From the NCBI GenBank assembly GCA_012845835.1, contig JABAKD010000014.1, positions 3,397,710 to 3,461,709 on the forward strand: a stretch of 64,000 bases of DNA, given 5' to 3'. This document shows, piece after piece, positions 1-10,738 of this stretch. The stretch comes from Undaria pinnatifida (Eukaryota; Sar; Phaeophyceae; Laminariales; Alariaceae). Under the pieces are notes generated by a model, which had not been told where the DNA came from, did not search any database, and saw only the letters and a program-made list of their open reading frames with translations. The first letter of the stretch is position 1, and the number at the start of each line of letters is the position of its first letter. The translations under genes were made by a program, and so were the position numbers.

Positions 1-94
1 GTATGGTACCAGGTGGTAGGTAACAGACGGGAACAGGTCAAGCAAGGTTGTTGTTGCTGCTGCTGCGCAGGACGGATGTCCATGTTCTCCTCAC

Positions 95-303
95 CTCCTC
101 TCGCCGCGCTCGGCTTGCTCTCTTCCATTAGCATCATGGTGGCCATTCTCTCCTTTCCTGCCATTTCCCCCCCTGCCATCACCACGACCACCACGACCTC
201 TGCTACCCTTGGACTTCATTTCATGCCTGTCGCCTTTGCTGGGAGGTCTTTCCTCCCCCTCCTCCAACTCCTCCTCGTCCCTATGCCTGCCGTGCCTTCC
301 CAT
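95..303 (-). CDS. Possible first exon of a charged low-complexity protein
   Basis: Reading leftward from an ATG at 303, this exon encodes about 69 residues. It opens MGRHGRHRDEEELEEGEERP, moves into a Lys/Arg/Gly-rich stretch with RGRGGRGDGRGG, and ends just before a GAG|GTGAGG splice donor at 94-89, three bases ahead of an in-frame stop. That suggests a first coding exon whose gene continues off the left edge. No domain is recognisable; acidic and RGG-like tracts are common in RNA- or chromatin-associated proteins, but no function can be assigned. The alternative is chance open frame in low-complexity DNA. Confidence 0.35.
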
Positions 304-730
304 CGTTTAAGCAGTGGCTCTAGATTCCGAGCAGCAACCGAACAGACTTCCAGATCTCTTAGAGCTGAGGCCGGATGATGCACGCGATCTTTAGAAGCAA
401 GGCACCGAACGTGTGTTGCTGTACCGAGCGCTGTTCCGAATGACTTCGTTGTTCTGGGTTCTGTCGTGGAGTTTCCCAAGGTTAAACTCTAATTTCAGGT
501 CTATTTTTTTCTAGCCATGCTCCGCCTATACTCAATCCAGGTCAAAAGTTCAGAGCGTCGATCTATGGCCAGTGGATGTTTGGATCCCTCCCCTTTCAAA
601 ACACGCCTCAATACCTTATGGATTTCTAACTTCGGCAATATTTTTTTTGAGTTGCCTCTCACGTCTTACATCAGGTACAGCAGCAGCACAGCAAGCGGAG
701 TTCTCTCAGGTGGCGAGGTCTCGCAGCGCT
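304..730. promoter_or_regulatory. Possible divergent promoter interval
   Basis: This 427-bp gap separates the possible minus-strand start at 303 from the plus-strand start at 731. No TATA box or other core element is clear. A CATCAG|GTACAG sequence just before 731 could be a 5'UTR intron acceptor. The label depends on both flanking starts being real. Confidence 0.25.
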
Positions 731-802
731 ATGTCGACATCCTCTGAGAGCCCGGAGCGGAAGGAGGGCGATGAGTGGACCATGGTGCACCGAGTCTCTG
801 AG
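731..802 (+). CDS. Possible first coding exon (MSTSSESPERKEGDEW...)
   Basis: An ATG at 731 opens a 24-codon exon rich in Ser, Glu and Lys, ending in VHRVSE at a GAG|GTGTGT donor in phase 0. It joins in frame to the exon at 1272, giving the continuous stretch HRVSELIENGGMSD, which reads like ordinary protein. It could be the N terminus of the large gene whose coiled-coil and claw exons lie at 9.8-18.8 kb on the same strand, but the link across 8.4 kb is unproven. No domain is recognised. Confidence 0.4.
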
Positions 803-1271
803 GTGTGTGTGCCTTGCCGTCGGTACGGAGCGAGGGTGTGTTTCTGTCTCAAGAGTTTCGAGTTGTGGGATTTTGCGACTGTACAACACAACAAACAGCA
901 TAGGAAAACGACGCAAGTCGTTCCTGTTTGTCTTTCTTGTTCAACCCTCCCTTCCCCCCCCCGCCCCGAACTCAACGCGCCACTCCACGCAAGGTTGCGT
1001 AGCTCTTGTCTCGTCAAGGAGGTGGCCAAGAAACCGTACACCTTCCACATGACTCAACCGCCGTTTGTTTTTTCCACCTCAGCCGCTTTACAAGCAGGAC
1101 CGTTCTCTAGGTTCCGCAAGCGGAGAAATCCGCACAGCAGTCGTACTTGTAGTAAGTAGTAAGCCGAGGTCGTCACATGGTCACTGCCTAACGAAAAGAG
1201 AAAAAACAAGTTCAACATGGCCCCTCCCGTCCCCCCGCCCCCCGCCCCCCTGTGCCTCTCCCCTCCTGAAG

Positions 1272-1427
1272 CTTATTGAAAATGGTGGAATGAGTGACAT
1301 TAGCTTGCCTCCGCTGCCCAGCTACGAGGGCGGCACTACTGCTAGCGAAGCTGATTTCCAAGACGGACATGATGGTGATGGCGGGGAAGGGAAATCGGAC
1401 GATGTCCATGGAATCCACCACAACCAG
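1272..1427 (+). CDS. Second exon of the same gene model; acidic Gly/Asp-rich segment
   Basis: The exon follows a long C/T-rich tract ending CTCCTGAAG and runs 52 codons in phase 0 to a CAACCAG|GTACGA donor. It encodes LIENGGMSDISLPPLPSYEGG followed by an Asp/Gly/His-rich tail ending HGIHHNQ. The strong pyrimidine tract, matching phases at both ends and non-repetitive composition support a real exon. An internal ATG at 1290 could be an alternative start. The next exon has not been found with confidence; candidates are the Pro/Thr-rich segments at 6.4-8.3 kb or the Ser/Gly exon at 9.8 kb. Confidence 0.45.
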
Positions 1428-2954
1428 GTACGACGTGCACATGCAAGTACGAATCATATGCGGCCACGAGGCGGTGGTTGGTTGTATTATCGAAGCAGTT
1501 ATACCGAGTACCAGGTATCACGCAAGGGTGCTACCCCCCCCCCCCCCGCTGGGACGTATCAGCTCTTTCACATCCGATCAGCGATGTTGTCCAATTTGAG
1601 GGGGGCACGAAAAACAAAATGGTGGCTTTGGCTTGATCTTGTCGAGATGTTTCCACAGACGCATCGTTCGGCACTCCCCCCCCCCCCCTGTTGTCGAGCC
1701 AAACCAGCCTCGAAAATCGTCGGTGGGGGTGTGTTGTCCTGTCCTGCAGATATTAATACTCGTGCTTGCCTGCTATAGTCTCGTAGAGAGTCTACGTAGA
1801 GTCTGGAGTCTCTTGACGTCAAGACTTGCCTTTTTTCAGCCTTTTTTCTGGTCGGCTGTGATTTTTCTATTTATGAGTCATTTTCGTCCATTGTTACTAG
1901 ACTAATAATTGCAATTTCGTGCTTTTTTTATCCGCCACGCAGGCGGGAGAGGCGGCATGCGGTATGCTGAACTCGTGACATTTTCCTGAGGGTGTTGCCG
2001 TCCTAGTGTATGGTTGCGTTGCAGTCCGACTCGTACTGCAAATAAACGTGTAATATCGTACGAGTATGGATGATAGCGCCTGTCGCGTGGGTCAGATCAC
2101 GCAGGACGACACCCAGTGCAAACTGGGGATGCAGATAACTCTTTGCACCCCCCTACCCTTCTGCCGCTTTTGGCACCCTGAACCCACCCCGACCTAATCC
2201 CACCCGGACCTGAGCCCTTCCAACTGATCCTGGGCATATTGTGATAACCAAAGTATATACCAGGTATTACACATTAGCCGCCGACACATAGTCAGCGAGC
2301 TGGCGGTTTGTTTTCGGATCGGCGGCGCCATCACATCTTGACTACGGTAACTCCCAGAAACATCACAATCTTGAGTCAACAGCAGAATACTCGTAATTGG
2401 TTCACCTTTGTGTTCGCGACGGCAGCCAAGTCCTGTTGAGGACACGAATAGCAAATTATATGCTGTTGGCAGGGCCCGCCAAGAATCCTGATCCCACGCC
2501 GACCTGGTTCACGAAACTGGACAGCACAACACCTGCACCCTGCACAAATGCTGTTGTGGTTGTAGCCACAACCATTAGCCACAACCATACACAAGGGCGC
2601 TGTTTCCGTACGGAGCAAGGCAGTCCCCACGGGAAGGTACCCCCCCCCCCCCCCCCCGTCGCCCTGCCCCTTGTTTTCTCGTGTTCAAAATTATTCTAAT
2701 AACGTCAGCTGTGAGTTCGACAAATTAGGGTCACTACTCTTCTTTGCAAGCTGCGTGATACACCGGTCGCCCTTGTTTCAAACTCCACCTATTCAGAGTC
2801 CAGATGTTCAGATCTCTTGATGTCTTTCTTGCTTTTGTGGTTTTGCACGCTGTTCGTATCTCTCCGCTCTTTTTCTCGCTTTTGTTTATCATATGGGCCC
2901 CACGTGGCGTGTGTCCACTTTTTTTCAGCTGCTTTTTGTTGTCACTGCATCGGC
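1428..2954. other. No gene seen; probable intron or intergenic DNA with poly-C tracts
   Basis: No convincing exon is visible. Pure C runs of about 13-17 bases occur near 1534, 1676 and 2642. Such C runs recur in this window at the 3' ends of dispersed elements, so they may mark old insertions. Open frames here are short and overlap on both strands. Confidence 0.5.
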
Positions 2955-3265
2955 GGTGTACACCACTTTAAGACCACCCCGTGACAAACCAGTAAACCTG
3001 GTCTTATCCCTCTTTGAGACCGTTGTGACCTTAATCCAGGATAAGACCGCAAACGGTCTTAAATCGAAGGAAAATGTCACCGTACGGCAGAGGGCGCTCG
3101 TGGGCTGGGCTGTCTTGGGTCAAGTTAGGGGTCTTGTATAACGTGCACAGGCGCTATTTTCCCGAGTTAAGACCGGGTTAGGGGATGAGGGGCAATATGG
3201 TCTGCTGTTTTTTTTCGTGATTTCTAATATGGTATTAACCCGGATGGTCTTAAAATGGGTACACC
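2955..3265. mobile_element. Small terminal-inverted-repeat element (MITE-like)
   Basis: The left end GGTGTACACCACTTTAAGAC and the right end, reverse complemented (GGTGTACCCATTTTAAGACC), form imperfect ~25-bp inverted repeats around about 310 bp with no coding capacity. AAGACC/GGTCTTA motifs recur inside. No clear target-site duplication is visible, so the ends are approximate and the superfamily is unknown. Confidence 0.5.
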
Positions 3266-3360
3266 ACTGAGCACTGTATTATTATGAGAAAGGTGTCAAG
3301 GTGTCGAAATGGGTACACCACTGAGCACTGTATTATTATGAGAAAGGTGTCAAGGTGTCG
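3253..3360. repeat. Exact 54-bp tandem duplication
   Basis: Two identical copies (3253-3306 and 3307-3360), each starting AAATGGGTACACCACTGAGC, lie head to tail. The duplicated unit includes the right end of the TIR element and abuts the 3' end of the LINE remnant. Perfect identity suggests a recent event or an assembly effect. Confidence 0.85.
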
Positions 3361-4969
3361 ACGTTGTTGTTGTTGTTGTTCTCACATTAACTCGCATAAT
3401 CAAGTCCGTGGTCACAGGACAGGCTCCAGTCACTCTGGAGCTGAGGAATACCCCAGGGAAAACACACACAACCCAAGGTGGTACACGTATATATCACAGC
3501 TGACGCAATTCATGCCTCCACCAGAAAATATGAAAGTGAAATCAGGAGTCAGTCTACGATGTGCCAGGTCCATGCCGGTGCATACGTCTCATCACTCACG
3601 CCTGGAGAAACCAACTATTCCGATTGCCACCCAATAAAGACTACCACGTATATATTACACGTATTATCTATCACTACGCATACGCACGACAGGCGTAAGT
3701 CAATTGGAGAAAAGAAACAAAGAAACGAAAAGAAGATAAAGGAAAGGAAAGAAAAGAGAAGAAAACGAAACAAAACGAAAAAGGCAAGAACAGAGAAGAA
3801 AAAGACAAGAAAAGCAAGAAAAGACAAGACAAGAAGAGGAAGCAAGGCAAGGAAAAAAGAAGAGAAAAAAAAAAAAAGAAAAAGAAAAGAAAGAAAAGTG
3901 TCATGCTAGCAGACCCTAGGAACTGGCTAAGGATGGCATTGGGCTAACAGAGCGTATCACGTCCATCATCAATGGCACCTGGGAGAGAACGCAACATGGC
4001 GAATAAGTCAGGGCGGTCTTATGCTATCTTGTGACGGCCATTAGAAGGCCCACAACTTTTAATACGATGATGGCCAAACCTAGACTTCAGTCTCTTGGGC
4101 ATGACGCTCCCCTTCCCTCCGTCCCCCCTTCCTCCCTTTCCCCCTCCCCCCCTCTCCCAGTCCCCTCCCCGCCCGCCCCCCCTTCCCCCTCCCCCCGGCC
4201 GCTTAGAGATGCCGACGGTGGATGGCGCTGCCGCAGCCTTTTCGCGTCGCTCTGCAGCTTTGCGTCTCTCCGTTTCATGACAATTCCGCATGAACAACTC
4301 GGCTCCCTCCTCTACTCTTCGAAACCATCTGCCAGCCTTCTGAGCAGCCTTTCGCCATCCTTCGAATTTCATTCCAAAGACCGACATATGCTCCTTCAGA
4401 TGATCCATCCAGTCTTTCTCTTGCCCCCCTGAGTAGCCCTTACCCCCAACAAACTCCCCAAACATCACCCTCTGTGGCAGACGCTCCTCCCCCATACGTG
4501 CCACGAATCCCGCAAACAAAATCCTCCGTTTGCGCACTATCGCCTCAACGCTCTCGGAATCTGTCTGGGCAAGCGCGTCGGCGTACGATAGGGTGTGGTC
4601 GTCGCGCTTCCGTTTCCGCCATCCAAGGCATCGAAGGAGCATGGAGAGGTGAACCCGTCGTAGCCTGTCATAGTCAGGCTTCTTCGGGCTCCACGTCATG
4701 CAACGGTACAGCAGTGTCTCGACCACCTCAGCTTTCAGCAGCCGCACCTTCAACCGTAAACGCACACCCGGGCGATCATAGATTTCCATCTTGTACCGCT
4801 GGAAGCACGCCCAGGCCCTCTGAAGACGGCGCGTTATTTCAATGCTAAGGTCTCTGTCTGCGGTGATAGCCCCGCCCAAGTATACAAACTGGATTGTTGG
4901 TTTGTATACCTGGCCGGCTGCATTGATCGTGAAGGACACCTTACCCCCGCTTTTGGTCTCCAGGCACAT
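3361..4969 (-). mobile_element. 5'-truncated LINE, copy A
   Basis: On the minus strand this copy holds the C-terminal part of a reverse-transcriptase polyprotein (to 4019), a ~650-bp 3' region with a long pyrimidine tract (purine GAAAA repeats on the + strand, 3700-3895), and an (AAC)n tail at 3361-3385. Copies B (5198-5851) and C (40735-42480) share the same 3' region. Homology to copy C stops near 4969, as expected for 5' truncation during target-primed reverse transcription. The microsatellite tail and the absence of LTRs favour a non-LTR element. Confidence 0.8.
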
Positions 4970-4972
4970 CAA
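4019..4972 (-). pseudogene. C-terminal part of LINE reverse transcriptase ORF (copy A)
   Basis: A 317-codon open frame covers the region C-terminal to the RT catalytic core. It has a YLGGAI motif, then SIEITRRLQRAWACFQRYK, then the LLKAEVVETLLYRCMTW and HTLSYADAL segments that follow the polymerase domain in many non-LTR elements of invertebrates and algae. The YADD catalytic box is missing because the copy is truncated just upstream. The C-terminal ~80 residues are Gly/Arg-rich. The frame is intact but cannot encode an active enzyme. Confidence 0.8.
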
Positions 4973-5197
4973 CTAACTGGGGGTTTAGTTTCGGATCGCC
5001 CGCAACAATCACGTTCGTCATATGCTGGTGGTGGGTAGGGTTACGCCCAGGTCGTGGTGGGAATACATGAACTAAAATATACCTACGAGTATGGTGGGGC
5101 GTATTGGTATGCGCTATGTACAAGGTAACAAGGTATACTCGGTATGGGGGTACAGAAAGCGGTACTTTGTGTGGCCGCAACATGTGGCGAAACGTTG

Positions 5198-5851
5198 TTA
5201 ATGCTGTTGTTGTTCTCACATTTAACTCGCATAATCAAGCCCGTGGTCACAGGACAGGCTCCAGTCACTCTGGAGCTGAGGAATACCCCAGGGAAAAAAC
5301 ACAATCAAACCAAAGGTGGTACACGCCTATATCACAGCTGACGCAATTCATGCTTCCGCCAGAAACATATACAAAGTGAAATCGGGAGTCAGCCTACGTA
5401 CGATGTGCCAAGTCCATACTGCATACGTCTCACTACTCGCGCTTGGAAAACCGACTATACCGCTTGCCACCCAAGAAAGACTACCACGTATATATTAGAC
5501 GTAGTACCTTATCACTATGCATACGCAAGTCAGACGCAAGTCAATTGGAAAAAGAAACAAAGAAAAGATAAGAAGAGAAAGGAAAGAAAAGAAAAGAAAA
5601 GAAAAGAAAAGAAAGCGAAAAGGGAAAGGAAAGAAAAGACAAGTCAAGAAAAGCAAGAAAAGACAAGACAAGAAGAGGAATGAAGGAAAGGAAGAGAGAA
5701 AAACTAGCGGACCCTAGGAACTGACTAAAGACGGCATTGGGGTCATAGAGGGTATCAAGTGCACCAATGGCACTGTGGAGAGAACGCATCAAGGCGAAGA
5801 AGTCAGGGCGACCTTACGCTAACTTGTGACAGCCATTGGAAGGGCCACAAA
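5198..5851 (-). mobile_element. LINE 3' end, copy B (no coding sequence left)
   Basis: It matches copy A's 3' region along its length, including the shared GTCACAGGACAGGCTCCAGT block, the GAAAA-rich tract (5550-5705) and the (AAC)n-like tail. Similarity ends near 5851, so only the untranslated 3' region was retained. It lies about 230 bp from the start of copy A in the same orientation. Confidence 0.8.
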
Positions 5852-6300
5852 TCACATGAAACGTGTTGACGAAAGACGTACCCCGCGTGGGGACCACCGG
5901 AGGCCAAAAATGCTGTCATGTGCGTGAAGATACGCCTGATGATCGCTTGACATCGTGCTTGACGAAGTGCCTGTACTCTGTACACGTTGTAACCCCTCCC
6001 CCCATTCCTCTAAAAGCTAAAACGAGTAACCGTGCGCCTCAAAAATTTTTTCGCCGGAAAAAAGACACCCGCAGCAATATTTTATTTCGAAACCGCAAGT
6101 TGCGGCAACATGGCCTCCTGCGACTTCTGCGGGAAACCGCAATTCTACCCTCAAAGTTGGGCCAACGCAACAGCTTGAAAAATCCCCGGTGGGGCTCGTT
6201 ACTAGCATAGTACCAGGTATGTACTGCCAGGGCAAGTTTTTGCCTGGCACCTAGTATATTCTGGTTGTACTGGCTGAGAGCACCGGTAGAACGTACAATG
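5852..6300. other. No gene seen
   Basis: AT-rich and mixed sequence with CCGCAAGTTGCGGCAAC-type short inverted motifs at 6090-6150. No exon or repeat copy is recognised with confidence. Confidence 0.4.
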
Positions 6301-6309
6301 TGTTGAGCC

Positions 6310-8345
6310 TCCCGCAAAACGCCGTCCCGCACGGTGGCAACCCTGACATTCTTCACCAACCTTTAGCATTTTTAACGTTATTAATACCAACACTAGCAAT
6401 AATGCCAGCGACAACACTAACAGTGGCTCTAACGCTACTACCACCATCACGACTCCACCAACACCAACGCCACCGAGACCATCACCAACACCAACTATTA
6501 TCAACATCGACGCCATCATCGAAACCAATGCCACCACCGCCATCATCTGCAGATGGCGAACGGTATTTGTATGAGCGGTGCAGTTGCTGCTTTGTCGGAA
6601 ATGTTTATTGAGAGTCTATGTCATTATTGGCAGGCAGGTAGCAGTTATTCCGTTTTTGTTGCATTTTATAAGCAGTTATTCTATATAACAGCGTCAGCTG
6701 TGAGTTCCACAAATTTAGGGTAATTTATTTCGACTTGGGTGAACAGTTATCACAGAACATTTATCACATGAACGGAGAAAACATGGCATTGACCAGCCGG
6801 AGACACGCGGCCGTCTACAGCAGCATTAGGTTCATGTTTGTTGTGAGCTGTCTATGTCGGTTTTGCCGCCGACACCGACGACCGACACCGACAACCTTGT
6901 CACCACAACCTACACCCACACCAACACCGACGCCAACAACACCAGCACCGTCAACACAAGCACAGAAACCAACACCGACACCGCCACCACCACCACCGAA
7001 ATCATCACCACCACCGTCAGTTGAAGATGGCGAACGGTATGTTTAAGAACAGTGCGTGTGTCACTTTATCGGAAACAGGTACTACTGTATTATAGGTCAT
7101 GTTATTATTGGCATGCCTTCTTTCTGTGTTCGTTACACGTTTATCACGTGCACGATGACAGTAATGAGTCGGAGACGTGCACTCGTCTACAGCATCAGTA
7201 GGCATATTGATATTTGCTAGTGGTACGCTGAATTATATGCCAGCCGGACCGGTACCTTGGCATCACTACCCGCGGACAAAAAAAAAAAAGAAAAAAAAAA
7301 AGCAACGCAGCCCAACCCAACCCAACCCAATGCAACCCAACCCAACCCAACTCAACTCAACTCACCCCGACACAACACAACCCAGGCTAACCCAGGCCAA
7401 CCCTTCTCACGCGAACACAACCCAATCGAGCACGAAGACAAAAGCTAGTTGTCATTGATGGGACTCTTTCTATTGTCCATTCGAGACGTTACCGCATTGA
7501 CCACTACCCAGTTAGATACTGCTGTGCTGTATCGCACAGGGAAACATTTTTTTGCCGACTTTTCCGACTTTTTTTGTGTTTTTCGATTTTTCATCGTGAA
7601 AATAGTGAGGGAGTGGCCATCTCGGTCGGTTTGGACTCTTTTTAAAAAATGCCTCGAGTTATGAACCACTTTTTTACTTTTTTTTTTTACTTTTTTTGTT
7701 AGTATCATTTTGATTTTAGTGTGGATTTTTTTTCTTGAAATTCATGCGGGAACTTTTATCCTGAAATTAGTCTGGATTTCTTACTGTAGTGTTGAAATTA
7801 GTGTGGGGAAGTTGGTGTAGGGGCGACCCCGGATGAGTAGGCCTCTGAAGATGCTGTGTACTCCTCGGCTTCCGCGGATCTGCACGCTTCTCGGGGATAG
7901 AACGGTCCTTCCCCGGTAGGGCGGCTTTCCGTGCCCCCCGCTCACCGAGTTGGGCATCTGGGCGCTTTTTTTCGGTGGGGAGACGGAGGGCTGCTGTGTG
8001 GGGCGGGCTTGACGCGGGACTGCGGTCGCTGGGGGCCGGGTGACGCACAGTTGACGCACAGTGGAGCCCGGTCTCACGCGGAACGTACTAAAACAGGCAT
8101 AATATAGGAAGATCCCAAAGAATACTACGACGTCGACGACTACAATATAGCAGCATTATATGATAAGGATAATGCATGTATTATACCGGGTTTACCAATA
8201 AAACCAACACCGACAATGGCACCAACACCGAAACCGCTACCACCATCACCGCCGCCGTCACCGCCGCCGCCACCGCCGCCGCCACCGCCGCCGGTTGAAG
8301 ATGGCAAGCGGTTGTCTGTACAGGTATTGAATGGGTCCTGTTGAA
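6310..8345 (+). repeat. Three diverged copies of a Pro/Thr-coding segment (possible exons)
   Basis: Segments ending at about 6554, 7034 and 8310 share an ACC/CCG-rich tract that translates as Pro/Thr repeats on the + strand and a common end that reads ADGER, VEDGER or VEDGKR, followed by GGTATTTG, GGTATGTT or GGTTGTCT. The GTATGT copy is donor-like. After the first two copies, the flanking sequence is also shared (TCGGAAA, then TGTCATTATTGGCA or TGTTATTATTGGCA). They may be duplicated exons of a Pro-rich protein, possibly of the gene starting at 731, but no acceptors are convincing and noncoding triplication is equally possible. Confidence 0.4.
7268..7400. repeat. Poly-A then (CCCAA)n pentanucleotide array
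   Basis: An A-rich run (about 7270-7300) is followed by CCCAA/CTCAA pentamers to about 7370, then degenerate ACACAACC. It is a simple repeat, not a TTAGGG telomere array. Confidence 0.8.
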
Positions 8346-8454
8346 TCGGATGAGTCGACTCCGGTTCAAAGCCTCCGTAAAAAAGGGGGACGAAATAGAC
8401 CTCGACCTATCTTCGCCATGTTTTTTACAATGCGCTTAACTACCATATACACTG

Positions 8455-9620
8455 ACCTTAACCCTATTCCGGGCGGCCTGGGAAAATTCTCAGAAAGGCG
8501 GAATGGAGATGTCAGGGGGAGTGCCTCCAGCAGTGTTTCACGACTTACTTGGCAGAGTAGTGATTACAACTTATTCGAGAAACAGTGGAAGAGGCACACT
8601 GTGCGAGACCAAAGGAGCTATTTATCCCTACGTTAATTGGCTTGGTTTCATTGGGTTAAGGGTACCTTATTCAATCATTTTGTCGAGTAAGTGGTGTACC
8701 CTGGGCTTGGCCCAGCCTCGACGAAATGGTTGAAAAAATGCTCGACTTGAACCCATTTCCAACTCCTAACATTTTTCTATCACAGTCTAACTCCAAGTGT
8801 TTTGTCTCCATATCGGGAGTGCGGTGCTGAAAAAAGGTTAAATCCTACTTTACTTTAAAACACTACAACGTAACCCTAACCGCGATGGCCTGGCAAAATT
8901 CTCGGGATGGAGATTTGTCATGAGAAGTTCTTGCGGACTGTCGACCGTTTTCTCGAAGCTATCCCACCCCGTAAACATATCACTGGAGGCATGTATTGTT
9001 GTAGTGGAGTTCGTTGTTGTGAGCAGGAGTGTGCTGCGTTTACTATACGCTTTAAACACTGCAACCCTTAACCATGCCGACCTGAGAAATTTCTCGGGAT
9101 GATGAAGATGTCATGAAAAATTTGTACTGGAGATGTCATGAGGGGGTATAGTGGACTTCCAACCATGTTGCTGAGACTGCACCCAATCCTCAACACGCTT
9201 GAGGCGCTACTGCAGTAGAGGGTGCTGTTGAAAGTCTGCTGTCTTGGCTGTAAATACCAGGGCTTGTCATGGGCCGGCTCTGGTGGGCCGGCCCGGGGTT
9301 GGGCCGGGCCAGGACAGGCCGGCCGGGCCGGGCCGCCGGGCCGGCCGGCCCGGCCCGGCCCATCCTTTTTTCAAACTCTTCGGCCCGGCCCGGCCTGGCC
9401 CATCACATTTTCAAAAGACTAGGCCCGGGCCGACCCGGCCTATCACGTTTTCCAGATCGGCCCGGCCCAGTCCGGACCGGACTATCGGCCTATGACGAGC
9501 CCTGGTAAATACCTCCTCTAACCCTAACGAAGAGGGCCTGGCAAAATTCTGACCAAACGAGACGCCGCCCCCCCCCCCCCCTCGCACCTGGCCTAAGCCT
9601 AGCCACGATGACCTGGGAAA
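8455..9620 (+). repeat. Degenerate interspersed repeat with GGCCTGGCAAAATTCTC core
   Basis: At least five related blocks occur near 8468, 8878, 9062, 9525 and 9592. Each has a CCTAACC-like lead, a GGCCTGGCAAAATTCTC core and often TCGGGATGGAGATGTCATGA after it. Spacing is irregular (60-460 bp). The hAT-like element at 9258-9504 is inserted between copies. No coding role is apparent. Confidence 0.6.
9258..9504. mobile_element. hAT-like miniature element with GGCCC core, copy 1
   Basis: The element begins CAGGGCTTGTCATGGGCC and ends with the inverted counterpart GACGAGCCCTG. It is flanked by an exact 8-bp direct repeat GTAAATAC at 9250-9257 and 9505-9512. The interior is a near-continuous GGCCC/GGGCC palindromic tract. 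An 8-bp duplication and CAGGG ends are hallmarks of the hAT superfamily. There is no transposase ORF, so movement would need a source element elsewhere. Confidence 0.85.
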
Positions 9621-9838
9621 ATGGTCAATAAAGGCGTACACCGCCCCCCCCTCCCTTGCACCTGGCCGATTGTTTCTACAGGCAGTATCGCTCGTGCCCA
9701 CTTTTTTTTGTTTACCCTTATTCTAACCGCTCTTCGATCCCTAACCCCCCCTACCGCCCCCTGCCCCACCCCACCGCACACCTACGGCAATACCCCGTGT
9801 GCCCGCGGGCGGATAAACGACTGCTTTCGAACGAAAAG

Positions 9839-10246
9839 AGCGCCGGTCTCGACGTCAACAGCGGCAGCGACTGGTGGGACGGCAGGGGCGACGGTAGCAA
9901 CAGTGACAGCAGCACCGTTAGCGACGGCAGTAGCAGCAGCAGCAGCGGCGGCGGGGGTAACAGCGGCGGCGGCAGTAGCTGCAGCAGCGGCGGCGGTAGC
10001 GGCGGTGGCGGTGGCTGTGGCGCCAACAACAGCGCTATCAAATTAGGAGGATCAGCAACGATGGGAGTTGGAGAAGGAGGATGCGGAGAAGGAGGGGGGG
10101 GTGGGGAACAGAAAGGAAGCGTCGGCGAAGCGAGAGGCGACGGTCGCGGCGGCGGTGCGTCTACCGGACGAAAGCGGGGTTCAGGAGCTACTCGCCGGCG
10201 CGCTGCTCGCCGGGTCTCGGCGGCGGTAGCGGCGGCTCGTGAAGGG
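9839..10246 (+). CDS. Ser/Gly-rich exon upstream of the ATG11-like exons
   Basis: The frame encodes DVNSGSDWWDGRGDGSNSDS, then long Ser and Gly runs, then a basic stretch (GATRRRAARRVSAAVAAARE) ending at a GAAGGG|GTAAGA donor in phase 0. The codons are strongly GC-rich. The 5' edge is uncertain: AG at 9837-9838 is one possible acceptor, and the frame stays open back to about 9656. Phase agreement with the exons at 10549 and 11545 supports membership of the same gene. The segment is probably disordered; no domain is recognised. Confidence 0.5.
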
Positions 10247-10548
10247 GTAAGAGTAATCGCAAGTTTTTTGCAGCAGCTCACGCCCGCACCGATCCCCCTC
10301 CGCTCCCCTTTGTCGCTCGCGTCGTGCTGTATTGTGTCGTATCGTATATTTTCCGTGCCGCAACGTCTTTTTACCCGTCGCGCATCGTGTTTTTTTCTCT
10401 GCCGTGTTGCATCGTGCATTTACCGCGTTTACCGCGTTGCGTCGTGTGTTTATCCTGTCTCCTCGTGTCTCTTTTATACCCTGTCGACTCGTGTCTCTCC
10501 GCATCGTCACGTGTTTGTCAAACCCCTCCCGGCTATCATTTTTTAAAG

Positions 10549-10632
10549 GTATCGTCGAGTTCGATGTCGCCAGCACGCCCCCGCCGCCGCGCCGGCCGCA
10601 CGGAAAGAAACGGCCGCCGCTTCGACGAAGGG
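10549..10632 (+). CDS. 28-codon basic exon of the ATG11-like gene model
   Basis: This short exon lies between TTTTTTAAAG and a GAAGGG|GTAAGC donor, both phase 0. It encodes VSSSSMSPARPRRRAGRTER and ends FDEG. Its donor resembles that of the preceding exon. The Arg-rich composition could serve nucleic-acid, membrane or nuclear-import binding, but nothing specific can be claimed. Confidence 0.45.
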
Positions 10633-10675
10633 GTAAGCGCGAAGAATGAGGTTACCCAGAGATGCGGAGGGGGGG

Positions 10676-10738
10676 GTGAGGGACTCATTTGTTGCTAGCC
10701 TTAGTCGTTGACCAGACATCCCTTTGGAGACAAAGCAC
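10676..10738 (-). mobile_element. 3' tail of the C-tailed LINE
   Basis: Reverse complemented, this stretch reads as the extreme 3' end of the LINE family seen at 13648-13985 and 22925-23520 (ACTAAGGCTAGCAACAAATG followed by C-rich sequence). Only about 60 bp are retained. Confidence 0.55.

Noticed and set aside
3478-3909. 143-codon Lys/Arg/Glu-rich + frame and its Phe/Leu-rich antisense
   Set aside because: It is the purine tract of the LINE 3' region, present also in copies B and C without a conserved frame.
7308-7370. Telomere-like CCCAA array, and scattered CCCTAA words near 8878, 9525 and 57715
   Set aside because: The pentamer is not a telomere unit and the CCCTAA words are isolated, so there is no telomere or interstitial telomeric array.
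10324-10698. Cys/Leu/Arg-rich + frames over 10300-10560
   Set aside because: The stretch is T/C-rich intron sequence with CGTGTT/CGTTGC repetition between two phase-0 exons.
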